From contig JACPLS010000109.1 of assembly GCA_016186375.1 (NCBI GenBank), forward strand, positions 1-15,678: a stretch of DNA of 15,678 nucleotides, read 5' to 3'. This DNA comes from Candidatus Pacearchaeota archaeon (GTDB lineage: Archaea; Nanobdellota; Nanobdellia; Pacearchaeales; GW2011-AR1). Below, piece by piece: positions 1 through 6,196 of this stretch; the first letter of the stretch is position 1; each line of letters begins with the position of its first letter. The notes beneath the pieces were generated by a model. It was given only the letters and a program-made list of their open reading frames with translations, did no database searches and was not told where the DNA came from. A program made the translations under genes and the position numbers.

Positions 1-692
1 CATAAAGGAATTCCAGTAACAGAATCTCCAAGAGATCCTAAATCTTTTGGGATAGTGTTATTCGAAGAATATGTTCTTATCCATGAACAATGGTTATCCG
101 GAAATGTTGTGATAAATCCTCCTGAATGCCTAGAAAGAGCGTGCATGAAATAAGTATTTGTTTTTCCTTCTTCAAGTGTAGATTTAAAATCAGATGCATC
201 CCATTGAAAATTAGGAATTTGTCTGCTTGCATCGTGAATCATTATATATAATGAAGGGTTATCTATACTTATAATTGATAGAGGTTTATCGAATCTAATT
301 AAATGAGCATTTGCTGAATAGTCCAAATTACCACTTAGATAGATGTGAAATGGCCCAGAAGCAGAAGGGCAGACATAGAGTGGACGAGATACATCAATAT
401 AAGGAGAAACCTGCCTATGCCAAACATCAGAATATTTTAATCTTAATGCATCATTAATATCTCTACTTCCAGAAGGATAAAAAAAGTTGTTATCATCAGC
501 GTATAGAGATGTGGCTAGACCTAATTGTCTAGTGTTAGATAAACATTTTATTTTTTTAGCTTGAGCTTTGCTTTTCGATAAAGCAGGAATTAATAATGCT
601 GATAAAATACCTATTGTTGAGATGACTACTAAAAGCTCGACTAAAGTAAATGCTGAACTTCTGATTGTTTTCGGTATTGATTTTTCAAACAT
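1..692 (-). CDS. Bacterial-type pseudopilin (prepilin N-terminal methylation domain), 3' end cut by window edge
   Basis: The minus strand from an ATG at 692 stays open for 230 codons to the window start, so the C-terminus is missing. Residues 1-14 are a short, charged leader. AFTLVELLVVISTIGIL (14-30) is a textbook bacterial type IV prepilin/type II pseudopilin signal: cleavage would fall between Ala14 and Phe15, and Glu19 is the conserved Glu at +5. A long hydrophobic helix runs on to SKAQAKKIKCLSNTRQLGLA. Near the end RHSGG...FPDN matches the H-x9-DG motif of Lentisphaerae/Verrucomicrobia/Planctomycetes-type pseudopilins, except that Gly is replaced by Asn (His189, Asp199, Asn200). The mature protein would sit in the membrane and project outside. 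A TATA-like AT tract at about 711-722 suits a leaderless start at 692. It diverges from a TrmB regulator. Archaeal class III pilin signals look different, so acquisition from bacteria is inferred; cargo or partners are unknown. Confidence 0.85.
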   Translation of the reverse strand, partial: MFEKSIPKTIRSSAFTLVELLVVISTIGILSALLIPALSKSKAQAKKIKCLSNTRQLGLATSLYADDNNFFYPSGSRDINDALRLKYSDVWHRQVSPYIDVSRPLYVCPSASGPFHIYLSGNLDYSANAHLIRFDKPLSIISIDNPSLYIMIHDASRQIPNFQWDASDFKSTLEEGKTNTYFMHALSRHSGGFITTFPDNHCSWIRTYSSNNTIPKDLGSLGDSVTGIPL

Positions 693-728
693 AAAAAATG
701 ACACATTAGTTATTTTTTAAATAATTGC

Positions 729-745
729 AACCTATTTAGTAGGTT
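729..745. promoter_or_regulatory. Perfect inverted repeat AACCTA-n5-TAGGTT, candidate operator
   Basis: Six-bp arms AACCTA (729-734) and TAGGTT (740-745) are separated by TTTAG. The site lies in the 91-bp gap between the divergent pseudopilin and TrmB-family genes, immediately upstream of both presumed TATA regions. TrmB-family regulators bind dyad sites and often sit beside their target, so this is a plausible operator. Binding itself is inference. Confidence 0.45.
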
Positions 746-750
746 ATAAT

Positions 751-765
751 AAGTATTATATACTT
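751..765. promoter_or_regulatory. Perfect inverted repeat AAGTAT-TAT-ATACTT over the presumed TATA box of the TrmB-family gene
   Basis: Arms AAGTAT (751-756) and ATACTT (760-765) form a 15-bp dyad. Its AT core lies 19-33 bp before the ATG at 784, the position expected for an archaeal TATA box on a leaderless transcript. A regulator bound here would block TBP, so autorepression is a natural reading (inference). Its sequence differs from the AACCTA dyad a few bases away. Confidence 0.45.
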
Positions 766-783
766 GAGTTAATATTGAGAAAC

Positions 784-1530
784 ATGAACGAAATAGGGAT
801 TTTAACAAAGATTGGCCTGAGTGAAAATGAAGCAAGAGCATATCTTTTACTTTTGGAAGAAGGCAGTGTAAAGGCAGGAGTATTAATAAGAAAATTAGGA
901 ATGTATAGTAAAACGGCTTATGAAACTCTGAATAAATTAATTAGGAAAGGTCTTGTTGCTCATTATTTCATGGAAAAGAGAAAATATTTTAGTGCTGTAG
1001 AACCGGAAAAACTAGTTTCATTAGTTGATGATGAACAAAACAAGTTGGCAGAGATGAGGAAGAACATTATTTCAGTAATTCCTAATTTAAAAGAAAGAAT
1101 GAAATCTTCAAAAGAATACCAGGAGGTATTTCTTTTTTTGGATAATCGGGGTATGAAATCAGTTTTTGAAGATGCTCTTGTGGATACAGACGAGATTTTA
1201 GTCTTTGGTGGAGGGGGAAAATTTAAAGAAACTTTGGGAACATATTCAGAGTTATGGCATAAAAAAAGAATTAAGAAGAAAATTAATCTTAAATTATTAT
1301 GGAATGAAAATATGCGCCATAAAAAAAGAGATGTTGAAAAATTTAAGTATATAAGTGTTAAATTTCTTCCAAAAGAATTTGATAATCCTGCTCCAGCTAT
1401 TATCTATAATGATAAAGTAGCACTTACAGTGTGGACAGGTCAACCTTGTGCTATGTTAATAAAAAGTAAGGAAGTTTATAAATCTTTTAGACAATATTTT
1501 GCTTTGCTTTGGAAGATCGCAAAGATTTAG
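784..1530 (+). CDS. TrmB-family transcriptional regulator
   Basis: This is a 248-residue protein when started at ATG 784. A TTG three codons upstream (775) is in frame, but the ATG is preferred because the TATA-like sequence at 757-762 lies 22-27 bp before it. Residues about 5-75 are a winged helix (GLSENEARAYLLLLEEG...) ending in the YFSAVEPEKL segment typical of TrmB. A short coiled-coil linker (DDEQNKLAEMRKNI) follows. The C-terminal domain (about 110-248) has the PLD-like TrmB sensor pattern, with IYNDKVALTVWTGQP and a final YFALLWKIA. The protein is cytoplasmic and DNA-binding; family members sense sugars or other small molecules, but the ligand here cannot be read. It is divergent from the pseudopilin gene, with two perfect dyads between them, so control of the pilin gene and of itself is likely but inferred. 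Confidence 0.88.
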   Translation: MNEIGILTKIGLSENEARAYLLLLEEGSVKAGVLIRKLGMYSKTAYETLNKLIRKGLVAHYFMEKRKYFSAVEPEKLVSLVDDEQNKLAEMRKNIISVIPNLKERMKSSKEYQEVFLFLDNRGMKSVFEDALVDTDEILVFGGGGKFKETLGTYSELWHKKRIKKKINLKLLWNENMRHKKRDVEKFKYISVKFLPKEFDNPAPAIIYNDKVALTVWTGQPCAMLIKSKEVYKSFRQYFALLWKIAKI

Positions 1531-1553
1531 TTATTATTTATCGAATTTTGAAT

Positions 1554-2189
1554 TCAATCAATGATTTTGAGTAGATCTTTCGGTGCACTAACAATAAAAT
1601 CTGGATCTGTTTCTTTTAGTTTTAAACGAGAATGATACCCCCATGTTACACCAATTGTTTTTACTCCTGCTTTTTTAGCTTCAATCATATCTCCACTTGT
1701 ATCACCAATATAATATATAATTGCTTTTGGAAATCTTTTCTTTATTAGCTTTATTGCATTAACTTTACCAATTCCGTTATCAGCTCCAATAACTGCACTA
1801 ACATGTTCTATTTTATGGGCTTTGATTGAGCTTTCAATAACATCTGATAAATTAGATGTGATGATAAATATTTTTGCTTTCTTTGAGAGTTTTTTAATAG
1901 TTTCCTTCATATATGGAAAGATTTTCATTTTTTTCTCATAATCTAGAAATGGTTGTCTGAATTCATTAATAAATTTTGATAAATGTATTTTTAATAACCC
2001 TCTTGTTAATAATGATTCGTAGAAATTAATGTTATAAAATTCTACAAAATGTTTAATGCTTTTAGGTGAAGCAAGACCATATTCTTTAGCAATATTTTTA
2101 AAAATTTTATATGCAAGATTTACTGAATCAATAATTGTTCCATCATAGTCAAATAATAAGATTATTAATCTCTTTTTTCTGTTTTTCAT
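1554..2189 (-). CDS. HAD-superfamily hydrolase, phosphoglycolate phosphatase-like
   Basis: This 211-residue protein has all four HAD motifs. Motif I is DYDGT (nucleophile Asp14, acid/base Asp16), motif II is TSN (Ser112), the motif III lysine is probably Lys142 in GIGKVNAIKLIKK, and motif IV is GDTSGD (Asp163, Asp167) followed by AKKAGV. A helical cap between about 20 and 85 gives a C1-type architecture, as in phosphoglycolate phosphatase (Gph) and related haloacid dehalogenase-like phosphatases. It is expected to be a cytosolic Mg2+-dependent phosphatase acting on a small phosphorylated metabolite; the substrate cannot be assigned. The gene converges with the TrmB-family gene, with only 23 bp between the stops. 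It diverges from tRNA-Gln, with a TATA-like box at 2212-2219 upstream of the ATG. Length and motif spacing look intact. Confidence 0.85.
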   Translation of the reverse strand: MKNRKKRLIILLFDYDGTIIDSVNLAYKIFKNIAKEYGLASPKSIKHFVEFYNINFYESLLTRGLLKIHLSKFINEFRQPFLDYEKKMKIFPYMKETIKKLSKKAKIFIITSNLSDVIESSIKAHKIEHVSAVIGADNGIGKVNAIKLIKKRFPKAIIYYIGDTSGDMIEAKKAGVKTIGVTWGYHSRLKLKETDPDFIVSAPKDLLKIID

Positions 2190-2210
2190 ACTAGATTTAA
2201 AAGATCAGCG

Positions 2211-2228
2211 ATTATAAATCTTTATAAA
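2211..2228. promoter_or_regulatory. Back-to-back TATA boxes for the HAD gene (minus) and tRNA-Gln (plus)
   Basis: Two near-copies, ATTATAAATC (2211-2220) and TTTATAAATC (2221-2230), lie between the divergent genes. TTTATAAA at 2221-2228 is 24-31 bp before the tRNA 5' end. TTATAAAT at 2212-2219 is 23-30 bp before the HAD ATG on the other strand. Both distances fit archaeal TBP sites. Confidence 0.55.
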
Positions 2229-2251
2229 TCTCCTCCTGTCACTATATTTAT

Positions 2252-2324
2252 AGCCCTGTAGCACAGCGGTCAAGTGTACGGCCCTTTGGCGGCCGTGACC
2301 CCGGTTCGAATCCGGGCAGGGCTA
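2252..2324 (+). tRNA. tRNA-Gln (anticodon TTG)
   Basis: A complete cloverleaf of 73 nt is visible. The acceptor AGCCCTG (2252-2258) pairs with CAGGGCT (2317-2323), with discriminator A2324. The D stem is GCAC/GTGT. The anticodon stem CGGCC/GGCCG encloses the loop CTTTGGC, which places TTG at 2286-2288. The T arm is CCCGG-TTCGAAT-CCGGG (2300-2316). The variable loop is 4 nt, no intron is present and CCA is not encoded. The A1-U72 pair is the mark of archaeal tRNA-Gln read by the GatDE amidotransferase, which supports both identity and domain. A minus-strand ORF (2270-2566) runs antisense through most of this gene. Confidence 0.95.
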
Positions 2325-2566
2325 TTTATAAAGAAACCATTCATTTTATTCAGTTGATCTTCCATTTCAGATAGTTTATTCAGATGCCAATCCATAATAT
2401 TTGAAGGAATTCTAACAAAATCTTTTTTACACCAATAATTTATAAAAATTCCAAAAGGAGAATTATCTCCGAGAAATTCAGATTCAAAAATAAAGTCTTT
2501 AAATCCTCTTAATGATTTGTATCTATTGATCAAATGCTCATAATAAGTTTTGAAAAGCTTCAGCAT
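2270..2566 (-). CDS. Doubtful hypothetical protein behind eS1, C-terminus antisense to tRNA-Gln
   Basis: This 98-codon ORF starts 15 bp after the eS1 stop on the same strand. Residues 1-80 look like real protein (many aromatics, for example SPFGIFINYW and DWHLNKLSEMEDQ). I do not recognise the family. The last 18 residues (from SPARIRTG) are simply the antisense of tRNA-Gln, and no stop occurs before the tRNA, so the natural C-terminus is in doubt. A second reading frame opens at an ATG that overlaps the eS1 stop (TGATG, 2580-2584) and codes MEYKKDAEAFQNLL before a stop. This raises the possibility of a frameshifted gene whose true start is translationally coupled to eS1. It may be a decaying gene cut off by the tRNA locus. 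Confidence that it is expressed as drawn is low to moderate. Confidence 0.4.
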   Translation of the reverse strand: MLKLFKTYYEHLINRYKSLRGFKDFIFESEFLGDNSPFGIFINYWCKKDFVRIPSNIMDWHLNKLSEMEDQLNKMNGFFINSPARIRTGVTAAKGPYT

Positions 2567-2581
2567 CCTTTTTATATTCCA

Positions 2582-3229
2582 TCAAGATACTATATTATCT
2601 TCTTTAATTTCATCATCTGACTTTACAACTTTTTTTGATGCAGTCTCTTTTTTTTCATTGAGATTTTCTTTTTCATTTTCTATAGGCCCTAGGATTTTAA
2701 ACATTCTTATTTCACACAAAGCGAGAGGATAGATTTTCTTCAATTTCAGAGAAAGCTCTTTTTGTATTTTATTTGTTATGATTTCAGTAAAAATTTCGCT
2801 GGCATTACGAGTTTTCAACCTTCCTTCTAAGAAGTCACGAGATTTTTTCCTTAGTTCATTTCTAATTGCCCGAGATACTTTATTTCTAGTAATCATAAAC
2901 GGCTTTATTACAACATTCATATCTCTGCACTTTGCATTAAATGAGTCTTCAACATAATCAATGCCTTTTCTGAACATTCTTCTTATATAAGATCCCATTA
3001 ATTCGATATCTGTAGGAAAGCCAATTAGATCGTCACCTTCTTTTTTTACCCTGACTCTAAGCTCAAGGCTCTTTCCCCTTAAAATTCTTGTTAAATCGAT
3101 TCTTACAATTCTATTAATAAGTTCTTCCTTTGATGTAGCGTAAAGCATTATTTTCACAGTTGTCATAGGGACTTTAACTTCGAAAAATTCTTTCTTTTGT
3201 ATTTTTTGAGTTTTTTTTATGGTTACCAT
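2582..3229 (-). CDS. rps3ae: Small ribosomal subunit protein eS1 (S3Ae)
   Basis: This 215-residue basic protein matches archaeal/eukaryotic eS1. It has an N-terminal KKEFFEVKVP segment, a LTRILRGKSLELRVRV strand-rich core, and the C-terminal MITRNKVSRAIRNELRKKSRDFLEGR and YPLALCEIRMFKILGP segments, which are family hallmarks. It is a component of the 30S platform near the mRNA exit in archaeal ribosomes. The last 35 residues (from ENEKENLNEKKE) are a charged, low-complexity tail beyond the usual core of about 180-200 residues. The start ATG lies one base after the eL42 stop, so the two genes form one operon and are probably translationally coupled. A small ORF follows 15 bp downstream. Confidence 0.93.
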   Translation of the reverse strand: MVTIKKTQKIQKKEFFEVKVPMTTVKIMLYATSKEELINRIVRIDLTRILRGKSLELRVRVKKEGDDLIGFPTDIELMGSYIRRMFRKGIDYVEDSFNAKCRDMNVVIKPFMITRNKVSRAIRNELRKKSRDFLEGRLKTRNASEIFTEIITNKIQKELSLKLKKIYPLALCEIRMFKILGPIENEKENLNEKKETASKKVVKSDDEIKEDNIVS

Positions 3230-3230
3230 T

Positions 3231-3560
3231 TTACTTTGCCACCTTTTCTCCTATTTCTATTCTGCTTGACCTTATACCTTTCCTGATACCTTTGATTTTC
3301 CCGCAAACTTTACATTTGTATTGAAGAGTTATTCTTTTTGTAGCTTTGGTTTTTCTTTTCCAGTCCTTAGGCCCTTTTCTAGATCTTCTTCCCAGATTTC
3401 CGTATCCTCCTCTAAGCCTTCTCAATTTCTCTCTTGTAGCAGAACCTCTGGATAATGGATGAGTTGCAGACCTGGTTTTTTGTTTTGCAGTTAAAACTAA
3501 TTGAGTCGTATGTTTTTTACAGTGTGGGCAATATCGTTTGGTTTCTTTCGGTAATTTCAT
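3231..3560 (-). CDS. rpl44e: Large ribosomal subunit protein eL42 (L44e)
   Basis: This 109-residue, strongly basic zinc-ribbon protein opens with MKLPKETKRYCPHCKKHT. Cys11/Cys14 pair with Cys83/Cys86 (YKCKVCGK) as the zinc site. The middle GGYGNLGRRSRKGPKDWKRKTKATKR is the conserved basic region that lines the ribosomal E site. The family is usually 92-97 residues, and the extra length here lies in the loop after the first ribbon. It is the first gene of a two-gene operon with eS1. In many archaea eL42 is followed by eS27, so this pairing with eS1 differs. A TATA-like stretch about 25 bp upstream of the ATG (around 3575-3585, read on the minus strand) fits a leaderless transcript. Confidence 0.93.
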   Translation of the reverse strand: MKLPKETKRYCPHCKKHTTQLVLTAKQKTRSATHPLSRGSATREKLRRLRGGYGNLGRRSRKGPKDWKRKTKATKRITLQYKCKVCGKIKGIRKGIRSSRIEIGEKVAK

Positions 3561-3734
3561 TATATTAAGGTCACAATAAAAAGCTAGCCCCGAACAGACC
3601 AGTAAGTTTGAGGGTATGCTTGCCTGATTGGATAATCAGCTAAATTTAAGCAGCAAGAATGCTTTTTAAAGATTGCTATGAGGTTTATTTTTGGGACATT
3701 TTTAAAAGAGGGAATAGAAATTACCTATATGCAA
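3561..3734. other. 174-bp spacer with bulged hairpin, possible small RNA
   Basis: No protein gene is seen. A dyad CTTGC-CTGAT (3619-3628) pairs with ATCAG (3635-3639) and GCAAG (3653-3657), giving a 10-bp stem interrupted by a bulge on one side. On the minus strand a TATA-like TTTAAAAAG lies near 3665-3675, and a T-run (GCTTTTTATT) lies near 3575-3585, so a transcript of about 70 nt could fit between. I could not match it to C/D or H/ACA box RNAs, SRP RNA or 5S rRNA. Confidence 0.2.
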
Positions 3735-4661
3735 CTATAATTTAATTTTTTCAAATTTAATTAAATTACGCCAGAGTTTTGCGTGTTCAAGTGATTTTTT
3801 ATCAATTTCTCCTGTTGCTAAGAAGAGAGCTGGCATTTTTTCCAGTTGGGCTTTATGAAGAGCAATTGTTAGATCGTCTTCAGTAATTTTCTTTTTATCT
3901 TTAGCAATAAGATAAAGTTCCTGTTTTCCAAGAGGTATGTCAAGGCGAACTCTAGCTGTGAAATCTTTAGCTTTCTCCTCAATTGTAGAGAGAATTTCAA
4001 TTTCTTTAGATGAAAGATAATCTTTTATTTTTCTAGGGAACTTAAGATCATCTGATGATTTCTTAGCTCTTGTTTTTTTTGGTTTTTCCTCGGATTTTTC
4101 TTTAGGCAATTCTTGCGAATTTCCTTGCAAGGTTTGCGTTAGAATTTCAGGATCTTTTTTTTCAGAAATGGGGGAGAGATCCCTTTTTTCTTTTTTTGGA
4201 GCAAAAAGAGATTCTATCAAATTTGATGCTTCTGGATCTGTAAGAAGATAGAATTTCCAAAATATTTTTGACTGCTCATTAATATGTACTTTAAGAGGTA
4301 TAGCAAAGTCTTTTATTTCTCTTATTGCTACACGAATTGCCGGAGGGAGAGATTCATCATCCAAGATATTCTCTTTTTTTAACAGAAGAAATGCTTCTTG
4401 TTCTTTCTGGTTTAGAAATTCGATAAAGTTTTCTAATTGGGATTCTTGTCCCGGAATAAAGTATAATGAAGAGCTTCCGACCTTCATATGGCTCATTGAA
4501 AGTCTTTTTTCTGCATAGAGTTCTGAAAGGAAAGCCGATGTAAAGATTGTGTTAAGGTTGATGGTGCGTGCTATATGGATCGGTAAAGTGGGCCCTTTTA
4601 ACCTAATAGTTGAAATAATTGTATCTTTAGTTTTAAAGATTTTATCCATATCTGCTGGCAT
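3735..4661 (-). CDS. Hypothetical protein: N-terminal winged helix, basic linker, PD-(D/E)XK-like C-terminal fold
   Basis: This is a 308-residue, apparently soluble protein. Residues about 8-70 (DTIISTIRLKGPTLPIHIAR...LSELYAEKRLSMSHMK) read as a winged-helix domain. A helical region follows (75-150). Residues about 155-205 form a Lys/Glu-rich, probably disordered linker. The C-terminal 100 residues (RKIKDYLSSKEIEILSTIEEK...GKQELYLIAKDKKKITEDDL...ALFLATGEIDKKSLEHAK) follow the strand-helix order of Mrr/RecB-like PD-(D/E)XK nucleases. However, the expected E-x-K reads LIAKDK with no acidic residue two positions before the Lys, so the fold may be non-catalytic. A function is not assigned. The start at 4661 is supported by TTATAA about 25 bp upstream on the minus strand; a second ATG lies four codons inside. 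It shares direction with the 145-aa gene and endA, but each seems to have its own promoter. Confidence 0.75.
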   Translation of the reverse strand: MPADMDKIFKTKDTIISTIRLKGPTLPIHIARTINLNTIFTSAFLSELYAEKRLSMSHMKVGSSSLYFIPGQESQLENFIEFLNQKEQEAFLLLKKENILDDESLPPAIRVAIREIKDFAIPLKVHINEQSKIFWKFYLLTDPEASNLIESLFAPKKEKRDLSPISEKKDPEILTQTLQGNSQELPKEKSEEKPKKTRAKKSSDDLKFPRKIKDYLSSKEIEILSTIEEKAKDFTARVRLDIPLGKQELYLIAKDKKKITEDDLTIALHKAQLEKMPALFLATGEIDKKSLEHAKLWRNLIKFEKIKL

Positions 4662-4735
4662 AATCTTGGAAGAAATATTAACATTATAAAGATTTGTGTA
4701 TTTGGAAAAATTTAAGATATTTAAAATTATACAAA

Positions 4736-5173
4736 TTAATCTAAAAGCAATTTTTGAACTTTAAGTTTTGCTTTTTCTAAAACATCTTCTATATAATGTT
4801 TCTTGATATTCTTAATAAGGCGTTGATAAGACAGATGTATTTCACCTTCAAGGTCTGAGTGGTCGAATAAAACTGCAATAGGACTATCTTCGTCTTCAAT
4901 TCTTAATCTAATGGCCTTGTTGGATACTGTTAAGTCTTCTATAGTGGGTTGATGACAAATTGAATCTCTAGGCTTTTCGTTGTAATGTGTGGTAAAAAAT
5001 TCCTCTTGTCCTATAATTATATAAAGGCCACCATATTTGGCATCCCTTATCCAGTTTTCGCCTTCAATTATATCACCGTATTCATGCACCCAATTTTCTA
5101 ATGGAACTTTATCAATTACTTTTATTGCTTCAGAAATGAGCATATGGTAAACTCCACTTTCCAATTTTTCCAT
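4736..5173 (-). CDS. Hypothetical protein (145 aa), acidic alpha/beta
   Basis: I do not recognise this protein. It is 145 residues long, rich in acidic residues and without membrane segments. It seems to have an N-terminal helix (LISEAIKVIDKVPLENWVHEYG), a beta-rich middle (YGGLYIIIGQEEFFTTHYN; AIRLRIEDEDSPIAVLFDH) and a C-terminal amphipathic helix (LIKNIKKHYIEDVLEKAKLKVQKLLLD). His and Cys in FTTHYNEKPRDSICHQP could bind metal, but no known motif is complete. The ATG at 5173 is preceded on the minus strand by the TATA-like TTTTAAATATA near 5190-5200, as for a leaderless transcript. It lies 56 bp behind endA in the same direction. The coding look is good (varied composition, ATG start, promoter at the right place). 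Confidence 0.7.
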   Translation of the reverse strand: MEKLESGVYHMLISEAIKVIDKVPLENWVHEYGDIIEGENWIRDAKYGGLYIIIGQEEFFTTHYNEKPRDSICHQPTIEDLTVSNKAIRLRIEDEDSPIAVLFDHSDLEGEIHLSYQRLIKNIKKHYIEDVLEKAKLKVQKLLLD

Positions 5174-5206
5174 TTTTATAAAACGATAATATATTTAAAA
5201 GAATTT

Positions 5207-5233
5207 ATATTATTCAAAGCACATATTATTCAA
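5207..5233. repeat. Short direct duplication ATATTATTCAA, 16-bp period
   Basis: ATATTATTCAA occurs at 5207-5217 and again at 5223-5233, separated by 5 bp. The second copy overlaps the stop codon of endA. The pair lies just upstream of the promoter of the 145-aa gene. It is probably a small slippage duplication; a regulatory role is possible but unsupported. Confidence 0.35.
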
Positions 5234-5742
5234 GGTCGGAGCCAGGAGATTTCGTAATAGCTTACATCACCTTCTTCATCAACTATTGCTATGAGAAGAT
5301 TCTTTTTTGTACTATGGGCTATACGATTTTTTGCTGCAAAGTTATGCCAATTAAGGGTATTATGCTCACGAACAGTATAAAGAATCCACCGTGCGTGTTC
5401 TGATCCCGGACGAGAACCTTTGTCATAGACTCTGAATTCGGCACCAAATTTAAGGGCGCTTTTTATTACATATCCTCTTTTTCTTAAATCAGAGAAAACT
5501 GAAAGTTTTGTTTCTATTTTTTTATCTAATTTTTTTAATTTTTTTAAAAAAGATTCAGGGGTAAGAATATTTTTTCCACTCCGTATTATCATTTTGTTCT
5601 CATAAACAAGAAATAAGGCTTCAACTAAGGAATATTCAATTTTACTTTCTTTCTTCTCACCAAATGAAGATTTTTCGTGCAGAGAAAAAGCTTCAGATGA
5701 ATTTGAAACTATTTTTTCTCCTGAAAAATGTGATTCAATCAT
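5230..5742 (-). CDS. endA: tRNA-splicing endonuclease
   Basis: This 170-residue protein has the full archaeal EndA catalytic domain: SDLRKRGYVIKSALKFGAEFRVYDKG...SEHARWILYTVRE...WHNFAAKNRIAHSTKKNLLIAIVDEEGDVSYYEISWLRP. The catalytic triad is Tyr106, His116 and Lys147. The spacing (10 and 31 residues) is the same as Tyr115/His125/Lys156 of the Methanocaldococcus jannaschii enzyme. It cleaves bulge-helix-bulge motifs in intron-containing pre-tRNAs and archaeal pre-rRNA. The single-domain length of about 170-180 residues fits the homotetrameric type. The N-terminal 35 residues are Ser/Lys/Glu-rich and poorly conserved in style. The only tRNA in this window has no intron. It is minus-strand and upstream of two hypothetical genes in the same direction. 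Confidence 0.93.
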   Translation of the reverse strand: MIESHFSGEKIVSNSSEAFSLHEKSSFGEKKESKIEYSLVEALFLVYENKMIIRSGKNILTPESFLKKLKKLDKKIETKLSVFSDLRKRGYVIKSALKFGAEFRVYDKGSRPGSEHARWILYTVREHNTLNWHNFAAKNRIAHSTKKNLLIAIVDEEGDVSYYEISWLRP

Positions 5743-5879
5743 GCTTAAAATAGGATAAGAGGTTATTTAAGGCTTGGGATTTCTAATAGGTTTTTTGAAT
5801 CTTTTTATGTGGTAAGAATTTGCCACAAAAGTAAAAAAAATAATATTCTATCTAGAAAATAGTCAATTTAGTATGAATA

Positions 5880-5933
5880 ATGATGTTCGTTGAATTAGTT
5901 TCTTTTATAATAAAAATATTTGAGCAATTATAA
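5880..5933 (+). CDS. Possible micro-ORF (17 aa, hydrophobic/amphipathic)
   Basis: ATG at 5880 opens a 17-codon frame, MMFVELVSFIIKIFEQL, ending in TAA 18 bp before a strong hairpin-plus-T-run terminator. It is mostly hydrophobic with spaced charges, like a single short membrane-active helix. An AT-rich TATA-like stretch lies about 35-45 bp upstream. The short length means chance is quite possible. The terminator suggests that something is transcribed here, either this peptide or a noncoding RNA. Confidence 0.25.
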   Translation: MMFVELVSFIIKIFEQL

Positions 5934-5950
5934 GATGAACAATAAATATA

Positions 5951-5975
5951 GAGGGTTTTGAAAAACCCTCTTTTT
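5951..5975 (+). terminator. Hairpin plus T-run transcription terminator
   Basis: GAGGGTTT (5951-5958) pairs perfectly with AAACCCTC (5963-5970) around a TGAA loop and is followed at once by TTTTT (5971-5975). This is a classic intrinsic terminator, and archaeal RNA polymerase also stops at T-runs. It sits in a gap where no annotated gene points towards it, so it implies an unannotated short plus-strand transcript. Confidence 0.7.
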
Positions 5976-6196
5976 AAGTTAACTTTCTATACTAAAAAAT
6001 CTTAAAAAATAAATCTTCTAACCAGAATACCGACGATAAATTAATATTATAAATAATTATAATTAAAGCTGTAATAATTTGGCTATTGTCAGAATTGAGG
6101 TAATTCGAAGATGGCTATATATTATTTGCGTCTTAGTAAACTCGGTAATTACTTTAAAAGGCAGAGATTTAAATAGCACATTTTCCTTCTTAAGAA

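Larger units (their letters stand above)
5743..6196. other. 454-bp divergent intergenic region
   Basis: No gene of ordinary size is visible between endA (minus) and the membrane-protein gene (plus). The left half holds a TATA-like AT tract (about 5834-5846), a TTCTA-TC-TAGAA dyad (5846-5857), a 17-codon ORF (5880-5933) and a strong terminator hairpin (5951-5975), consistent with a small transcription unit on the plus strand. The right half is very AT-rich, with a 21-codon ORF (6111-6176) of doubtful reality. The TATA box of the next gene (TTTAAATAG at about 6169-6177) overlaps the end of that ORF. Confidence 0.6.

Noticed and set aside
775..783. TTG start for the TrmB-family gene
   Set aside because: An ATG three codons later fits both the family N-terminus and the TATA spacing.
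6111..6176. 21-codon ORF before the membrane-protein gene
   Set aside because: Very short, overlaps the TATA box of the next gene, and has no supporting signal.
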